Shown: positions 1-11,800 of the stretch, one piece after another
Layout: each line of letters begins with the position of its first letter
How positions within the stretch are numbered: position 1 is the stretch's first letter
Source of the DNA: Rhynchonema sp. JSB1_4
Lineage: Eukaryota; Nematoda; Chromadorea; Monhysterida; Xyalidae
DNA length: 64,000 nucleotides
Assembly: GCA_030248065.1 (NCBI GenBank)
Contig: JASAMV010008599.1
Location: forward strand, 31,598-95,597
Direction of reading: 5' to 3'
Program-made: the position numbers and the translations under genes
Notes under the pieces: generated by a model
Seen by the model: the letters and a program-made list of their open reading frames with translations, nothing else
What the model was told of the DNA's origin: nothing
The model's database searches: none

Positions 1-352
1 ACGTTGCTAAATCACAGAATAGGGCTGCAACGTGCGGCCTCACGCTGTGCAGTTGTTCGCGCTGTCCGCGCGGACAACTATAATTCCACCTTTACGTTGA
101 CGAGGATTACTGCACAATTTTCAGTTTCTGCTAACATTTCCTGTGATCTGTTCTGATGTCATTGATCTTTCTCTTTTTGGCGCTTTATGTAGCTCTTGTT
201 TGCTGCAGTTTTGTTATAACTAGTGTTGTAACTAATTTTTATTTCCGTCATTGTCCCACCCGGTCTTGTAACCATTCTTTCATAACTAATTTACCAGCAC
301 GGTTTTATGCGTCATTGGAGTGCAATAAAACAACAAGACACAAGTAACACAC
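1..352. other. probable ZFR intron, no coding sequence seen
   Basis: The stretch left of the last visible ZFR exon starts with a GT donor on the minus strand and holds no convincing exon or repeat. It is most simply the next ZFR intron running off the edge. Confidence 0.5.
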
Positions 353-3300
353 CCTCAAATGTTTGAGTCCCCTGATGTGTGCCTGATAGGTGTCGTTGCC
401 AGTGCAGGTCACTTCACACAAGTCGCATCTGTACGATGTACGGCTGCTGCTGCCGATCTGTTGTTTCTCAGCCTCCAATTGTTGCACCCGTTTCTTGTGT
501 CGCATGCCTTGCATGTGCTCTTGGTAGGTCTGCAACAATGAGTGACATGATATCAATGGGAATGGGTTGAAATGAATGACAAGCTCAACTTCCTCAACAA
601 CAGGCACAGAATACAACCAGTTAGCGAATATCGCCCACCTGATCACCAGCACAACTGATCTTGCACGCGTCACAGTAGTGTTGTGGCAATTGTTGACGTT
701 CCCGTTTTTCACCGAAATCACCACGACCGCGTCCACGACCTCGGAATCCACCGCCGCGGCCACCTCGGTCGTCACGGGGACCTGAAATGAACATTTGGTG
801 CAGCAACAGCAAGGTGACCATTTTTTACATTCTTCATGCTCTTTACTTATCCATTTTCATTTTTCCATCCCCTTTGCGTACTTGAGTACAGCGCTTTGTA
901 CTCACACTACAGACTACATTACTGAAGTAAGCTAAACAGAACATGTTTTGTCAGTTCTGATCTCTGGCAGCGAGCTTCCTTGATCAGTTAAGGAAAACAA
1001 AAACTATTGCTTCCTGAAGGAAACAACTTACCACCGAACCCTCCTCGTTTCGGAAATCCTCCGCCACCTCCACCGCCGTATCCGCCCATTTGGCCATAAC
1101 CGCCGCTGCCGCCGATTTGGAAACCACCCACTTGCGACTGGCCGGGCGCATATCTACAAGCAGACATTATTTATTTGTATGTTGCTCTAGTTTTGTGGTA
1201 CACCTGAACTTTTGAACGACTAAGCGCCAATTAATCTCTCCCTCGCACGCACGCACAATCAAATGCATGATAAGAAGAGCATAACATCCCGCCTCTCAAC
1301 AAAAGTCATTCACACCCTCGTTCATAACTTCAAAGCCTAACACAGCTAGCTGCAGTAATACACACCCGGCACCCGTGCCCATACCCTGCTTGTCCACCGG
1401 CGGGCGGTTTGCCGTATCCACCAAGCATGCCAGAGGCAGCAGCCTGGTACATTGCAGCGTCATAGCCGCCTGCTGCCGTGCTCGTTGAACCCGCACCGGC
1501 TGAAAATAAACATATTGTTAATTTCATAAAGTTGTGCTTGGAATTATTACGCACGTACGTTGTCCGGCCCTGACGAACGACTGCGACAAATGACCGTAAC
1601 CACCGGCATACGACGAGGGTGTTGTTGTGGCTGCTGCAGCTGTTGTTGTTGGTGGCACTGCAATGTAAAACAGCGCTCATAGACTTAAATTGCAAAACCG
1701 TTGAAATAGAATACCCTGATAGATGGGACTCACTTGGCAAATATTGACCGCCGCCGACCGCTGCGATTTGCTGAAACGAAGACAATGGGTATAGTCCAGC
1801 CACGAACTCATGAGATGACTTATTTTGAAGTTAATTTGTTCGGATCCAATAATGTTCCGGTTCCACGTATTTCGGAAATGAAAGAAAGAACACGTCTGTA
1901 TTTTTTTTAAAAACACGCTCTCCACCTCGGTGCGTAAATTCCCTTTTGACTCCCAAAACATGTGTGTGTTGAACAACGTTGCTGTTCGCGTAAGCACGCA
2001 ACAAATTGAGGTCAGCCAGCTGGAACTTAACTTGTCATCATGTCTCTCGGCCCAATCTCTTTCTTTTGTTTGCGAAAACCCGTGTAACCGGCGCATTTTT
2101 GAATCTGGCGAAGCAAGCTTTAAAAACAGTCGTCTCATGAGCACGTGGTTGGACTACACGCAGTCAACTGTATAATATTCGTTCGACGATAAGTGACTGT
2201 AAAAACGCGCAAGCAATTATGTACAAAATAAAGCCTAGCCAACCTGCCCAGTGGGATAACCATATCCGTAAGCAGCGGCAGCGGCAGCTGGATTTGCTTG
2301 CGGATAATAGTAAGGGGTTGGCGGGGCGCTATATGTTGCGCCAGCTGGTGGAACTGCCGGGTACGACCTGCACATTTGAAAAAGGGAATTGTCAAAATAG
2401 AAGGACCGAGTAGGGCAAAATTAGTGAAAAATAGAGGGGCACAGCGCTATATATACGCACTAAACATCATTGTATTTTGGCGTCATCTCCTTCATTTTTT
2501 CACCCAGCGGTTTTTTATCGGGTATCCTGACTTTTTGCCCAAGGGTATATGACCCCAAAAATTTCCTGAAAACCATAAAAAATTGACCATTTTGGATCCA
2601 AAATGCTTAAAGTCGCTTGCTCACGCAAGCCTGACCCCCTGAAATGACCGTTTTTACTCTTTTCAGCAGTGATTTTGCTCAATTTTGCTCCAATAAACCA
2701 GGTGTTTTGGGAACCCCCTTAGTATTAGAGATTTTTAATTCAGTGGGCAACCTCCCTGGCATAGGGTACCATTGGGTGGACCGTGGACCCCTCACCCAGC
2801 CGCAGCACTGCCCCCAACAGTACTGGGTGAAAGGCTGGAAATTCTGGGGTGTTGACGATAGGTACTGTAAAAACCTTAATACAGCCCCCCAAAAGGGGTT
2901 AGTGACTTAATAGAGCCCTCCTAAGTAAAATCCCCCATACAGTACTGTATTAAGGCTTGATAGTTGTGCACAGGAACATTTATGAACGTTTGTTGTGTGC
3001 TTGGAGCAAGTGTAGTTCCTGGTCTGGCGCGGCGGTTAGTGTACCTACCCCTTTTTTCCGTGCGGCGGTTAGTGTACCTCCCTGGGGGAAGGGGGGGGAA
3101 GACCCAAATCCAGGAAAAAGTCACTTTTTGAGGTAGAGAATTTGACCGATTTTTTCCCCTTTTTGGAAAAAATTCTTCATAAAAAGGGTATATTGGCGAC
3201 TTTTGACATCATTGACCTAAAAGTCACTCATTTTAGGCCTAAAAATGCCCAATTTAGGCCTAAAAATGCCAATTTTAAGCAAAAATTGAGGCGGTTAGTG

Positions 3301-5340
3301 TACCTGGCGCGGCGGTTAGTGTACTAGTGTACCTTGGTCGCGGCGGTTAGTGTACCTTAGGGGGGACCCCTCCCCCCAGGAACTGCACTGCTTGGAGCAA
3401 TGCGCCTCTTATTGATGAATAGACACCAGTGTAGTGGCTGGGGGGGGATGGGGGGATTCCCCCCCCCTAAGGAGTAGGTACCTTGCAACCACCCCTTGGG
3501 GGGATGGGGGAAGGGTAGGTACCTTGCAGTTGCAACCACCCCGGAGGGTACCTTGCAACCATCAATTTATGGTTTTTATAGGCAGAAATGGGTGTTTTTC
3601 GACCTCAAAACCCCAAAAATCGCGCGCTCCGCGCGCAAACCTCCATATAATAGGTTTTTTTTGGGAAATTTTCGACCAAAATGCAAAAAAAGTACCAATT
3701 TTTCGGCCAAATTTGCAGTATAATGCATGCAAAAAACACCCCTTTTTCGGACCTCAGGGGTACCTTGCAACCTCTCGGAGGCTGGGTAGGGGGTACCTTG
3801 CAACCATCTGGATCCATCCCCCCCAAGGGTACCTTGCAACCATTTGCCTGCCACTACACTGATAGACACTCCCAGCATCCGTCATTTCTTATAATGAATT
3901 TGTGTGCTGGCGTAAAACCCGGATTTTTATATTTCGTAAAAAACCGAAAAAGAACCAATAAAGAACCGCAGCAGTGTACAAGGATAGAGGAAGCCCAAAT
4001 CAGGTATCTTGGAGGGATGGCATGGCACGGCCACGGACACCACAGTGGTGTCTATGGGTGTTTGTGCTTTTAATACAGTTGCGAAAAAACCGGTTCTTTA
4101 TATTTTGTGAAAAAAAACCGAAACATTTCCAGAGGATAAATTTCCAGTGCAGGGTATCAACACAGGTACAGGGTGTTTTGACCCTAAAAACTGATGTGAA
4201 GCGAAGCCTGGTGCAAAGACACTATGTTTTTAGCATAATTTCGACCAATTTTTATACCCCTGTTTTTGATTTCTGGACCAATACCGCCCAAATCGGGGTA
4301 CCCGGCTAGCTAGCTAGCTTTCTTGCGCCGGACCCCTCCAGCTAGCTGGCTTTCTTGCTCGGACCAACTACATCACTGCTCTCACACATGGGCCTGCCAC
4401 TACACTGCCCATACAGTAGTGTATTAAGGCTTGATAGTGGTGCACAGGTGCATTTATGCACGTTTGTTGTTCGTTCAAAGCACACAATAAGCCTCTTAAC
4501 GACGAATAGGCACGAATAAATGCGATTACAAGTGAAAAAACATCCTTTCAAACCCCTTTTTAGGGGTTTTTGGGGGTACCGTATTGTCGGAAATAGAACC
4601 CGGGGGTCTATTTTTTCACTGGGGTCATTTTGGGGGGTTCAATTTATGGGGGTCAATTATTGGGGGGTTATATTTTTCATTTGGCCCCCCGACGAAAAAA
4701 ATCACTTTTAGTAATGCAGCTAAAAATGGCCTGTTTAGGGTATTTTCTGCCTTTAACAGCGTTAATTATGCTTAAAAACCCGTATTCTGCTCCATACGCA
4801 AGCTTAAACAACGTTTGACACAACAACACAGCCTTACCGTACCACTAATCTGTGGTACGGTGAAGGTTGGGGGTGGGGTTCTATTAATGGGGAAGGGGTC
4901 AATTAATGGGGGTTCTATTTTTGATTTCGAGCCATTTGGGTGATTGATGTTCAATTAATGGTGGGTTCTATTTTCGACAATACGGTATCTCTGGGAACAA
5001 TTTTTCAGGTTCGGGTCAGTGAAAGTGAATTAATAGAGGCCCCCCGGAATAGAGCCCCCAAAATGGGGTCAGTGAATTAATAGACCCCTCCTTCTATTTA
5101 GGTTTTTACGGTAAGTGGTGAAATAAGGTTGTGCTTAACGAATGTTTGTATAACAGAACAGGGGACTAATTTAGAGAGTCAAGGATTCTAATCAAAGTTT
5201 TCACCCGCTTCCTTCCTCGCCCGAAGTTCCTTGCTCCTTCTATTGGAGCTGCGGCTGGACGGGGGCAGGCCGGGCAACATTACGGTAACTTTTAAGCCAC
5301 AAGAAACGTACCCGAATTGATACCAGCTTCCACCAGACAT
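353..5340 (-). CDS. ZFR: ZFR-like zinc-finger RNA-binding protein, 5' part of gene
   Basis: The 5' part of a gene related to ZFR, a double-stranded-RNA-binding nuclear protein with U1-type zinc fingers and a C-terminal DZF domain. Eight coding exons are visible: 5312-5340 (ATG), 2244-2367, 1734-1770, 1559-1657, 1373-1499, 1032-1153, 639-781 and 353-529. They join in phase to give 286 residues. The N-terminus starts MSGGSWYQFGSYPAVPP and is rich in Ala, Tyr, Gly, Gln and Pro; an RGG-like stretch follows in exon 639-781. One U1/matrin finger (YCDACKISCAG...H-x5-H) is split between the last two exons, and a second (CDLCEVTCTGNDTYQAH) lies in the last. The finger spacing and wording match ZFR rather than the shorter ZNF346 type. 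The third finger and DZF domain would lie left of the window. Intron 1 is 2.9 kb and full of MITEs. Confidence 0.85.
2871..3426 (-). mobile_element. H-family MITE fragment in ZFR intron 1
   Basis: The left end reads TACTGTAAAAACC, a diverged copy of the H terminal repeat (CCGTAAAAACC), followed by the family's GGGCTCTATTA-type subterminal repeats and core, in reverse orientation. It is interrupted by a D element and ends at an E element. The stretch 2400-2870 before it is AT-rich, non-coding, and not assigned to a family. Confidence 0.55.
3008..3390. mobile_element. D-family hAT-like MITE (copy D1)
   Basis: The ends are inverted copies of (C/A)AGTGTAGTTCCTGG, flanked on both sides by the octamer CTTGGAGC, an 8-bp target-site duplication. 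The subterminal motif GGCGGTTAGTGTACC is repeated on both sides of an AT-rich core. The element is inserted in an H fragment. Confidence 0.8.
3427..3861. mobile_element. E-family hAT-like MITE (copy E1)
   Basis: The terminal inverted repeat is CAGTGTAGTGGC and the flanking octamer ATAGACAC is duplicated. The subterminal repeat is GGTTGCAAGGTACC. The core contains the palindromic run CGCGCGCTCCGCGCGC. Confidence 0.8.
4199..4378. mobile_element. G-family MITE, one-ended fragment
   Basis: The right half of a G element: core text around 4220-4300, then the AGCTAGCTAGCTTTCTTGC subterminal repeat and the terminal CCAACTACATCACTG. The left end is missing. The preceding stretch 3870-4198 is AT-rich and repetitive, with no gene seen. 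Confidence 0.6.
4408..5111 (-). mobile_element. H-family MITE, 3' part, carrying an I element
   Basis: H core and right end (GGTTTTTACGG followed by TA), in reverse orientation. The core is split by the I element at 4579-4985, which sits at a TA that is intact in other H copies. Confidence 0.65.
4579..4985. mobile_element. I-family TA-target MITE (copy I1)
   Basis: Terminal inverted repeats begin CCGTATTGTCG and are flanked by TA on both sides, consistent with a Tc1/mariner-type target. Subterminal GGGTTCTATTAATGG-like repeats surround an AT-rich core with a local hairpin (TACCGTACCACTAATCTGTG, then its complement). Confidence 0.75.
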
Positions 5341-8300
5341 TATTCAAAGTGGCGCTCAGCGGAACAAAGGCTTTTCACCAGCAAATCAAGTTGCATATGA
5401 TGATGTAAGCCCTTGCGGAATTCGGTAGAGTTGTTGAAGAACAGACTGTTGGTTTGGTACTGTGTGGTGTATCCCCTTCAGAAAAAAGTAACAAATTTTC
5501 TCTTGCGAAGCAGCGTATCCGCGCTGTCTGGTGTGGTCGTGATTTGGACATGCAAATTTTTGGGGTGAGGCGTTCGTGTATGGCAGGTTTTTTTATGGCG
5601 GTTTCTTGACTACGGTGCCTTCAACACTGCCAGCATATATGTATGTATAGGTACTGGAGCCTACCGCTGAAAAAATTCAGCGTTAAACCAGGTGATAGGA
5701 AACAAATGCGCCGGCAAAACATGCGCATCAGCAATAAAGCTAAACGTCTAAGTTTCGGCCAAAAATCTCAATGAAATTTTATTCGACCGACGAACCCAGT
5801 GGTTTGGTTAGATCTACAGTATATGTACACGTTCAAAAATGAAGACAGAGCGCAGTGCTGCGTGTTGGCAGGGAAAATGGCATGGAAACTAAAAAGCGCG
5901 AATCTCTTTTAATAACGTGTAACAATAACTAGACAACCACTAGACATTGCACAATAACCTAACAAAGCAATAACTCTGAGCAATATCAGAATGGAGGCCA
6001 CTGGAACAAACAGGGAACATTATCAACACGTATAATACAAGATACTGTGCACACAATAGCTGGAATCCACAAAACAAAGTCCAGCTCACTGCCACGCCCA
6101 AAATCAAAGTTAGGTGTACATATAATGACTGAAACTTCCACAAGTTCAAAATCAAGTTCTACGTCAAACACGGAGTAGTTCAAACTCAGAATGTTTCGGG
6201 CTCACGCTGGCTCATGCAGTGCACGCGGTTTACCAAACAAAAGGTCGCCTGTGACGCGTTGCGGTGCATAATTGGATGTTTTTCTCGCAACAATACTATT
6301 TTTGTAGCTCAAGGATGTAACTCAAGCGTGCTGGAAGTCAATTTCCGAGTTTTATGAATTTTTGTGTAGAGGCAAAGGATTACGAGGCGACCATCAACGG
6401 CGGTGCAAAAAATTAACTGCGGTCAGTGATCGCAATCGCAAAGTTATTCTAATACAACCGGTCAGAAATTATTAAAACTTAGAAATACTGTTCTAAAACG
6501 CTTGAATTAGAGCCTCAAAATAGTTGTAGATACTTTACCGACATCAGAAAATAATGCAGCTCTAGAAATAAAATAAAATCCCTATTTCACCATTTCAGAT
6601 CTGTCTCACAGTGTATATTCGAATGCATAAATACGGTGACAGAAAACATACAACACAGCAGACTCCAATAATTTGAATAAACAGCAGAAAGTGAATCAAC
6701 CATATCGATTTTTGTCCCGTGATACCGTTGCGTAAAATTTCCAGAGATGGTCAACGTTGATTTTTCGTACCATTGATTTATTTTGTGGTTTCTTCTTTGT
6801 GACTCATTTGATATCTGAAAAAAGTAATGAGTGAGTGAACAATAATTGACAAGATGCTCTTCTTCAACGTCTTTCCATTACATACTGCTTGATTTACACT
6901 CGCCATTTGATTTTCATGTTTCAATTTTGAACAAGATAACTCTCTAAGCAATTATTCCTTATCTTTGCTTCAGTTGTTCTGTCCAGTCTGTTCAAGCTTT
7001 TCGAGTATACCCCATGTTTGCGACAACTGCGACCACAAAAAGATTGACTAGAGGCACAGAAAACCTTAAGTGTATTATACATAGGTTAGAACCGTTTTCG
7101 CTTTCGTGAATGAATTTTATTGGCCCAAGCTGACACTGGCATAAAGAAGCAATTTTGCCACGAGGCCCATTTGCCGTCAACGACGAGTAACTGGAATTCC
7201 AGTAGGTCACGCAAGCAACAAGTGTGTCAAGGTGACTGTGACCTCAGTAAGGTCGAACAGAACAACCTGGTGTTTGGTAAACCGGGCGAACTGCCTGGTT
7301 GGAGTAACCCCGCTCCGTTTCATCCACATGCGAGTAATGAAATATCGAGAAGTGCAGCCACTGACCTCCTCAGTCAGTTTTTAACCACGGCACCAGCTCA
7401 GAAAAAAAGACACGAACAAGTACTGCTTCACTTCAACCAATGGCACAACGGTGTATGTATGTACAGCATGTATGTACTTGGCCATTTGTCAGTGAGTCGG
7501 TGCGCCATCAGGCCGCAAAAACGAGAACACGATCGGGGCGGTGGGTGATCATCCCCATTTCCCTCACGTGAGTGCACCGCGTGTCGACAGGAAAGCAGCC
7601 AACTAACAGTGACGATGCGTGTTCTCTTATACACAGCGACATTGGAGCAGTCGTTGAACAAGTACGAAAAACGAGTGCAACAACATTGCAAAACAGCTGC
7701 CGTCGGATGATTTCAGCAGAGTTTTACAGTGCCGCGCCAGCAACTGAAAACCAACGCGCGTGTAACTGGCTGTCGACAGTTGGAGACTAAATGAAACAAA
7801 CGCGTCCCGACACAACGGGTAACAACGTGAGAACCACATGTATCCACCACCATACATACGTACCGTTCAGCATGTCTGCCTTCGGCTAACGTAAAGTGAG
7901 CCGAAATTTCTCTTCACTTTTTTAGATGGCTCGGGTTCCTGTCCCTTGTGCACGCAGTTGTCATTCGGTCATCGTATGTCCCACGCAGAGCTGTTCCGGA
8001 ATGATGACGTTAGCCTTTGCCATGTACCTGCTCCCACACAGTGCCGCTGTTAATTTCGTCTTTATAGTCTACCATCATCAACCGAGCTTTCATGACGAAA
8101 GCAACCGAAGGCAGCCGTTGACTTTATTTGCGACCGGATTGAACCAGGGTGGTAGATAGTGGCACGCAGCAAACCATCATTAGCGGTCGGCTACTGTATA
8201 AGCATCAGCATCAACAAGCCAGAAAAACAGCAATTCGGGCTTAGCCGACCTATAGCTAAAGACTAAAGTGGCTGCACGGCTGGTTATGTTATGCAACTGA

Positions 8301-8862
8301 CGAACAACCTCTAATGCCACACTGGTGGTTGTGTGTCTTACAGCACAACACAGCTGTAGGTTCAGCGCTGCCCCCAAAGTTGAAGTACAGTACAACAAAA
8401 GCAGCAGTAACAGCCAGCAAGCACCAGGATGATCTTCTTGGCTTAGCTGTTCATCGAATCCACGGGGAGGCAGAGTCACAGTGCTGCATAGAGGTGTTGT
8501 CTGTGGTTGTTATAAAGTCAACTAGGTACCGCACACAGATGCCTTGCGTTTGTTGGCTGCTTCCAGTGGCATTTCACAAACATTCAAAACATTCACATTT
8601 TGTTCGGAACATTGTCCCACTCGTTTCGCTCACTGACCATCGCAAGTGCCTTCATTCGTACATTATGACGACAGCCATTTACTACCTGGGCGATAAGTGA
8701 CAAAATACAATAAACTAAGCCCTCGCATTTGCCCTCAATCGGATAGAAAAAAGGACGCGAAACAGCATTCTACTCATTCCTTCAGGACGGCCAGTTCCCA
8801 CTCGAGTATATTGAAATCCCGACCAAGTGCAACAACAATCGGAATAATCGTGTTTCATCAAC
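5341..8862. other. intergenic region between two divergent genes
   Basis: This region separates the ATG of the ZFR gene from that of the repeat-protein gene, which point away from each other. It should hold both promoters. Open frames at 7120-7548 and 7926-8159 have no splice support, domain or composition arguing for a gene. No clear TATA box or MITE was recognised. Confidence 0.5.
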
Positions 8863-11800
8863 ATGAGCGCAGCGCGTCCACCGAGCCCGGAATCGGAGAT
8901 CCCGAAAATCGGTGAGTTTCCTTGCGTGGCTCAGTCATTCAATTCATCAATTCGACCCATTCGTCAATCAATAGTGAATAACAAGTGCACAAGCACGCAA
9001 ACATACTGGAGGACATTTACAGGGTTTGCGGACATTGAGCGCACTGAATCCTCGCCAGTGGACGATGCTCGATTGGAGAAGGCGACGGAGATGGCTGCCC
9101 CCGAATCCGGACGCATTTCACCTGATTTGGATCTGCCATTCAAGGCCAAGGAACTCATCAAAGGTGCGTGCATTGCATAACAAAGCAAAGTTAGTGCAGG
9201 TTCACTAAATATCACTGACTGCAGATTCGAAGAGCCAACCGGTGCGGGACGTGCACGAACGAACCGAATCGAGTCCGGTGGAGACTGACCGCGACTGCGA
9301 GGCCGACGCGACATATGCGCTGTATCTGGCAACGTTACCCAAAATCTCGGCGATCATGGCAGAAAAACGAAAGCAATCGCTCAAACCACAACGACCACCG
9401 GCCAGTTACGACGCGTACTTGGCTATGTTGCCTCGAACGCCACAAAGCGAGGACCCGGCGGCCGCGGCCAAAGCACAACCGTTGGAGCAATTGGCATCGT
9501 ATGATGCATACCTGGCCTGCATGCCCCATTTCCTGAATCCCGATGTGGCGAAGCCTGTCGTCGCTGAGCAAGAGCCGCAGCCGCTCAGCTATGATTCATA
9601 CGTCAAACTGCTGCCAAAGTTACAAGCAGCGAAATCGATTGAAGCTGAGGCGACCGCCCATTGGTTGTATCAAGGCTACATGGCGACCATGCCGTCCTTA
9701 ATTCCGAGCAAGCGACCACCAACACCGGAGTCCGAAATACCCACAAGTCCGTTTCACACGCATTGAACTTACAAGTAACAAAAATGCAATATTTACTGTA
9801 TGTACCATTTACTCCCTCAGGCATTGAGCGCACTGAATCCAGTCCAGTTGAAGACCGTACTATGGATCCAGTCAAAGATCCCCAGGCACCTTTACCACCA
9901 CGTGCACCCAGTCCAGAATCTGAAATGCCAGAGCAGCTGGGTAAGTTGGCATTTCACGGGTTTTCCGGTATTGCTTGGGAACGCACTTTGTGTGACACTA
10001 CTGAAGTGCACACATACAGAATAAAGTCTCAGCTACGCACTTACACAGCGTAGCTTGTGCATCAAAAGGCACGTCAACCAGCAGATTTAGCGCGGCGCGG
10101 TTTAGTTCATCAGTCAAAGTTTTGTTGATTTGTTTGTAGGTAAGATGAATCGCGACCCTCACGATCGCACAGAGTCATCACCGATCGACCAAGAAGTGGC
10201 CAATGTGCTGGAATCAAAATCGGATGCCAAATTTGAAATGGATCGCATATCGCCCGACTTGGAGTTACCTTTCAAAGCGATCGATCCTATCAAAGGTCAG
10301 AGAACGACGTGCAAAGGTCACTCAGTTAAAGTGAAACATTCTGTTTACCTCTCATCTACTGCTTTTGCCGAATTACATAAAAATCACCCCTTTTGATTTT
10401 GCAAACGAATTCTTTCGAGTAATCAATATTTTCTTTGCTTTAACAAGCCCAACAAGCAAAATACCCGGATTCCTTTTCACTAATTGCTCACATTATCCAA
10501 GCACAGAAGCTTTAAGCCAATGATACCAGTTCCTACCCTACAGAGACGGACCCCGATTGCGATGCCGGACGAACGCAGTCGAGTCCGATTGACCAAGCCC
10601 CAACAGCCCAAACGGCATACAATCTGTATTTAGCGACGTTGCCTAAATTCAAGAAAAACCAGCCAGTACAATACGATCGTCTTGTCACCTACGATTCGTA
10701 TCTGAAGATGATCCCCAGCTTCAAAACACTCGCAAGGGCCGATCTGGAGAACCAGGAAGCCGCAGCGTTACCAGCAGCCAATTCATACGAAGCGTATCTG
10801 GCCTGTATCCCGCATTTCATGTCCCAAAGCGAGTATAGTGCAGCGAGTGCTCCCACACCCGATCGACCGCTGGCCTATGATGCGTACTTGAAAATGATGC
10901 CAAGCTTCCGACCGGTATCCCCATTGCAACCAAGTGATGAAAACAAACAAGAACGACCACAGGCGTCCTACGATTCGTATTTGTCCGTGATTCCCCGATT
11001 TATGGGTCAAGCGCAAGCCACACCACTTGGACCACACTTGCCGCGCGTCAAATCCTACGAACAGTACTTGATGACCATACCAACATTTGGTGGTCGTACA
11101 CCGTCACCTGATTCAGAAATGGCTAACATCAGTAAGAAACCCTGCATTTTTATGTTTATCCAACCTGAGCTCATCGCTTTTCGTTTAACATTCCCAAATT
11201 CTATTTTCACTCACAGTCTTCTAAAATGGCAGACTAAAATGACCTTCAACGAAACAGTTGATCCCAACTTTCAGAAGCAAGCGCGCCTGAAGGAGCAATC
11301 GGACAGTCGAGCTCCAGTCCAATCGATCAAGCACCAATCGACCGAATTCAGGCCTATTCATCGTATCTGGCGACTGTATCAACCAGACCAGGTAGAGCTG
11401 GACATTTCCAGGGGAAAACTAGTGAACACGGAATCGTTTGTTGGTCGCACAATGCTTTTTTTGGTCTCAGCTACATCAGGCGGGCCGCTGCCAATCATCA
11501 GCGGGGTGACGAAGGATAGCAAACTGTTGGTCGCCGGAATGGAAGGCAGTAGTGCTCCAGGTATGTACACATGATGCTGAATGCGAGCCCATACAACCAA
11601 CGTAATAGCGCATACGAATTGTTGTCCACAATAGAGTTTGTGAAATAAACTATGATGACGATCCGATCCAATGATCAACTTCTTCAGGCAAGATGGCTGA
11701 TGGCGCACACAGCGTGACGAAGGATGGGCAAATGCTCATCTCAGGTGTTCAAGAGGCAGCGACTGTCGGCGTAGCTGTCGGTGGCGGTGCAGCTGCAGCT

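Noticed and set aside
7120..7548. 142-codon open frame upstream of the repeat-protein gene
   Set aside because: No domain, no splice signals and no composition unlike the surrounding non-coding DNA; long frames of this size occur by chance at this base composition.
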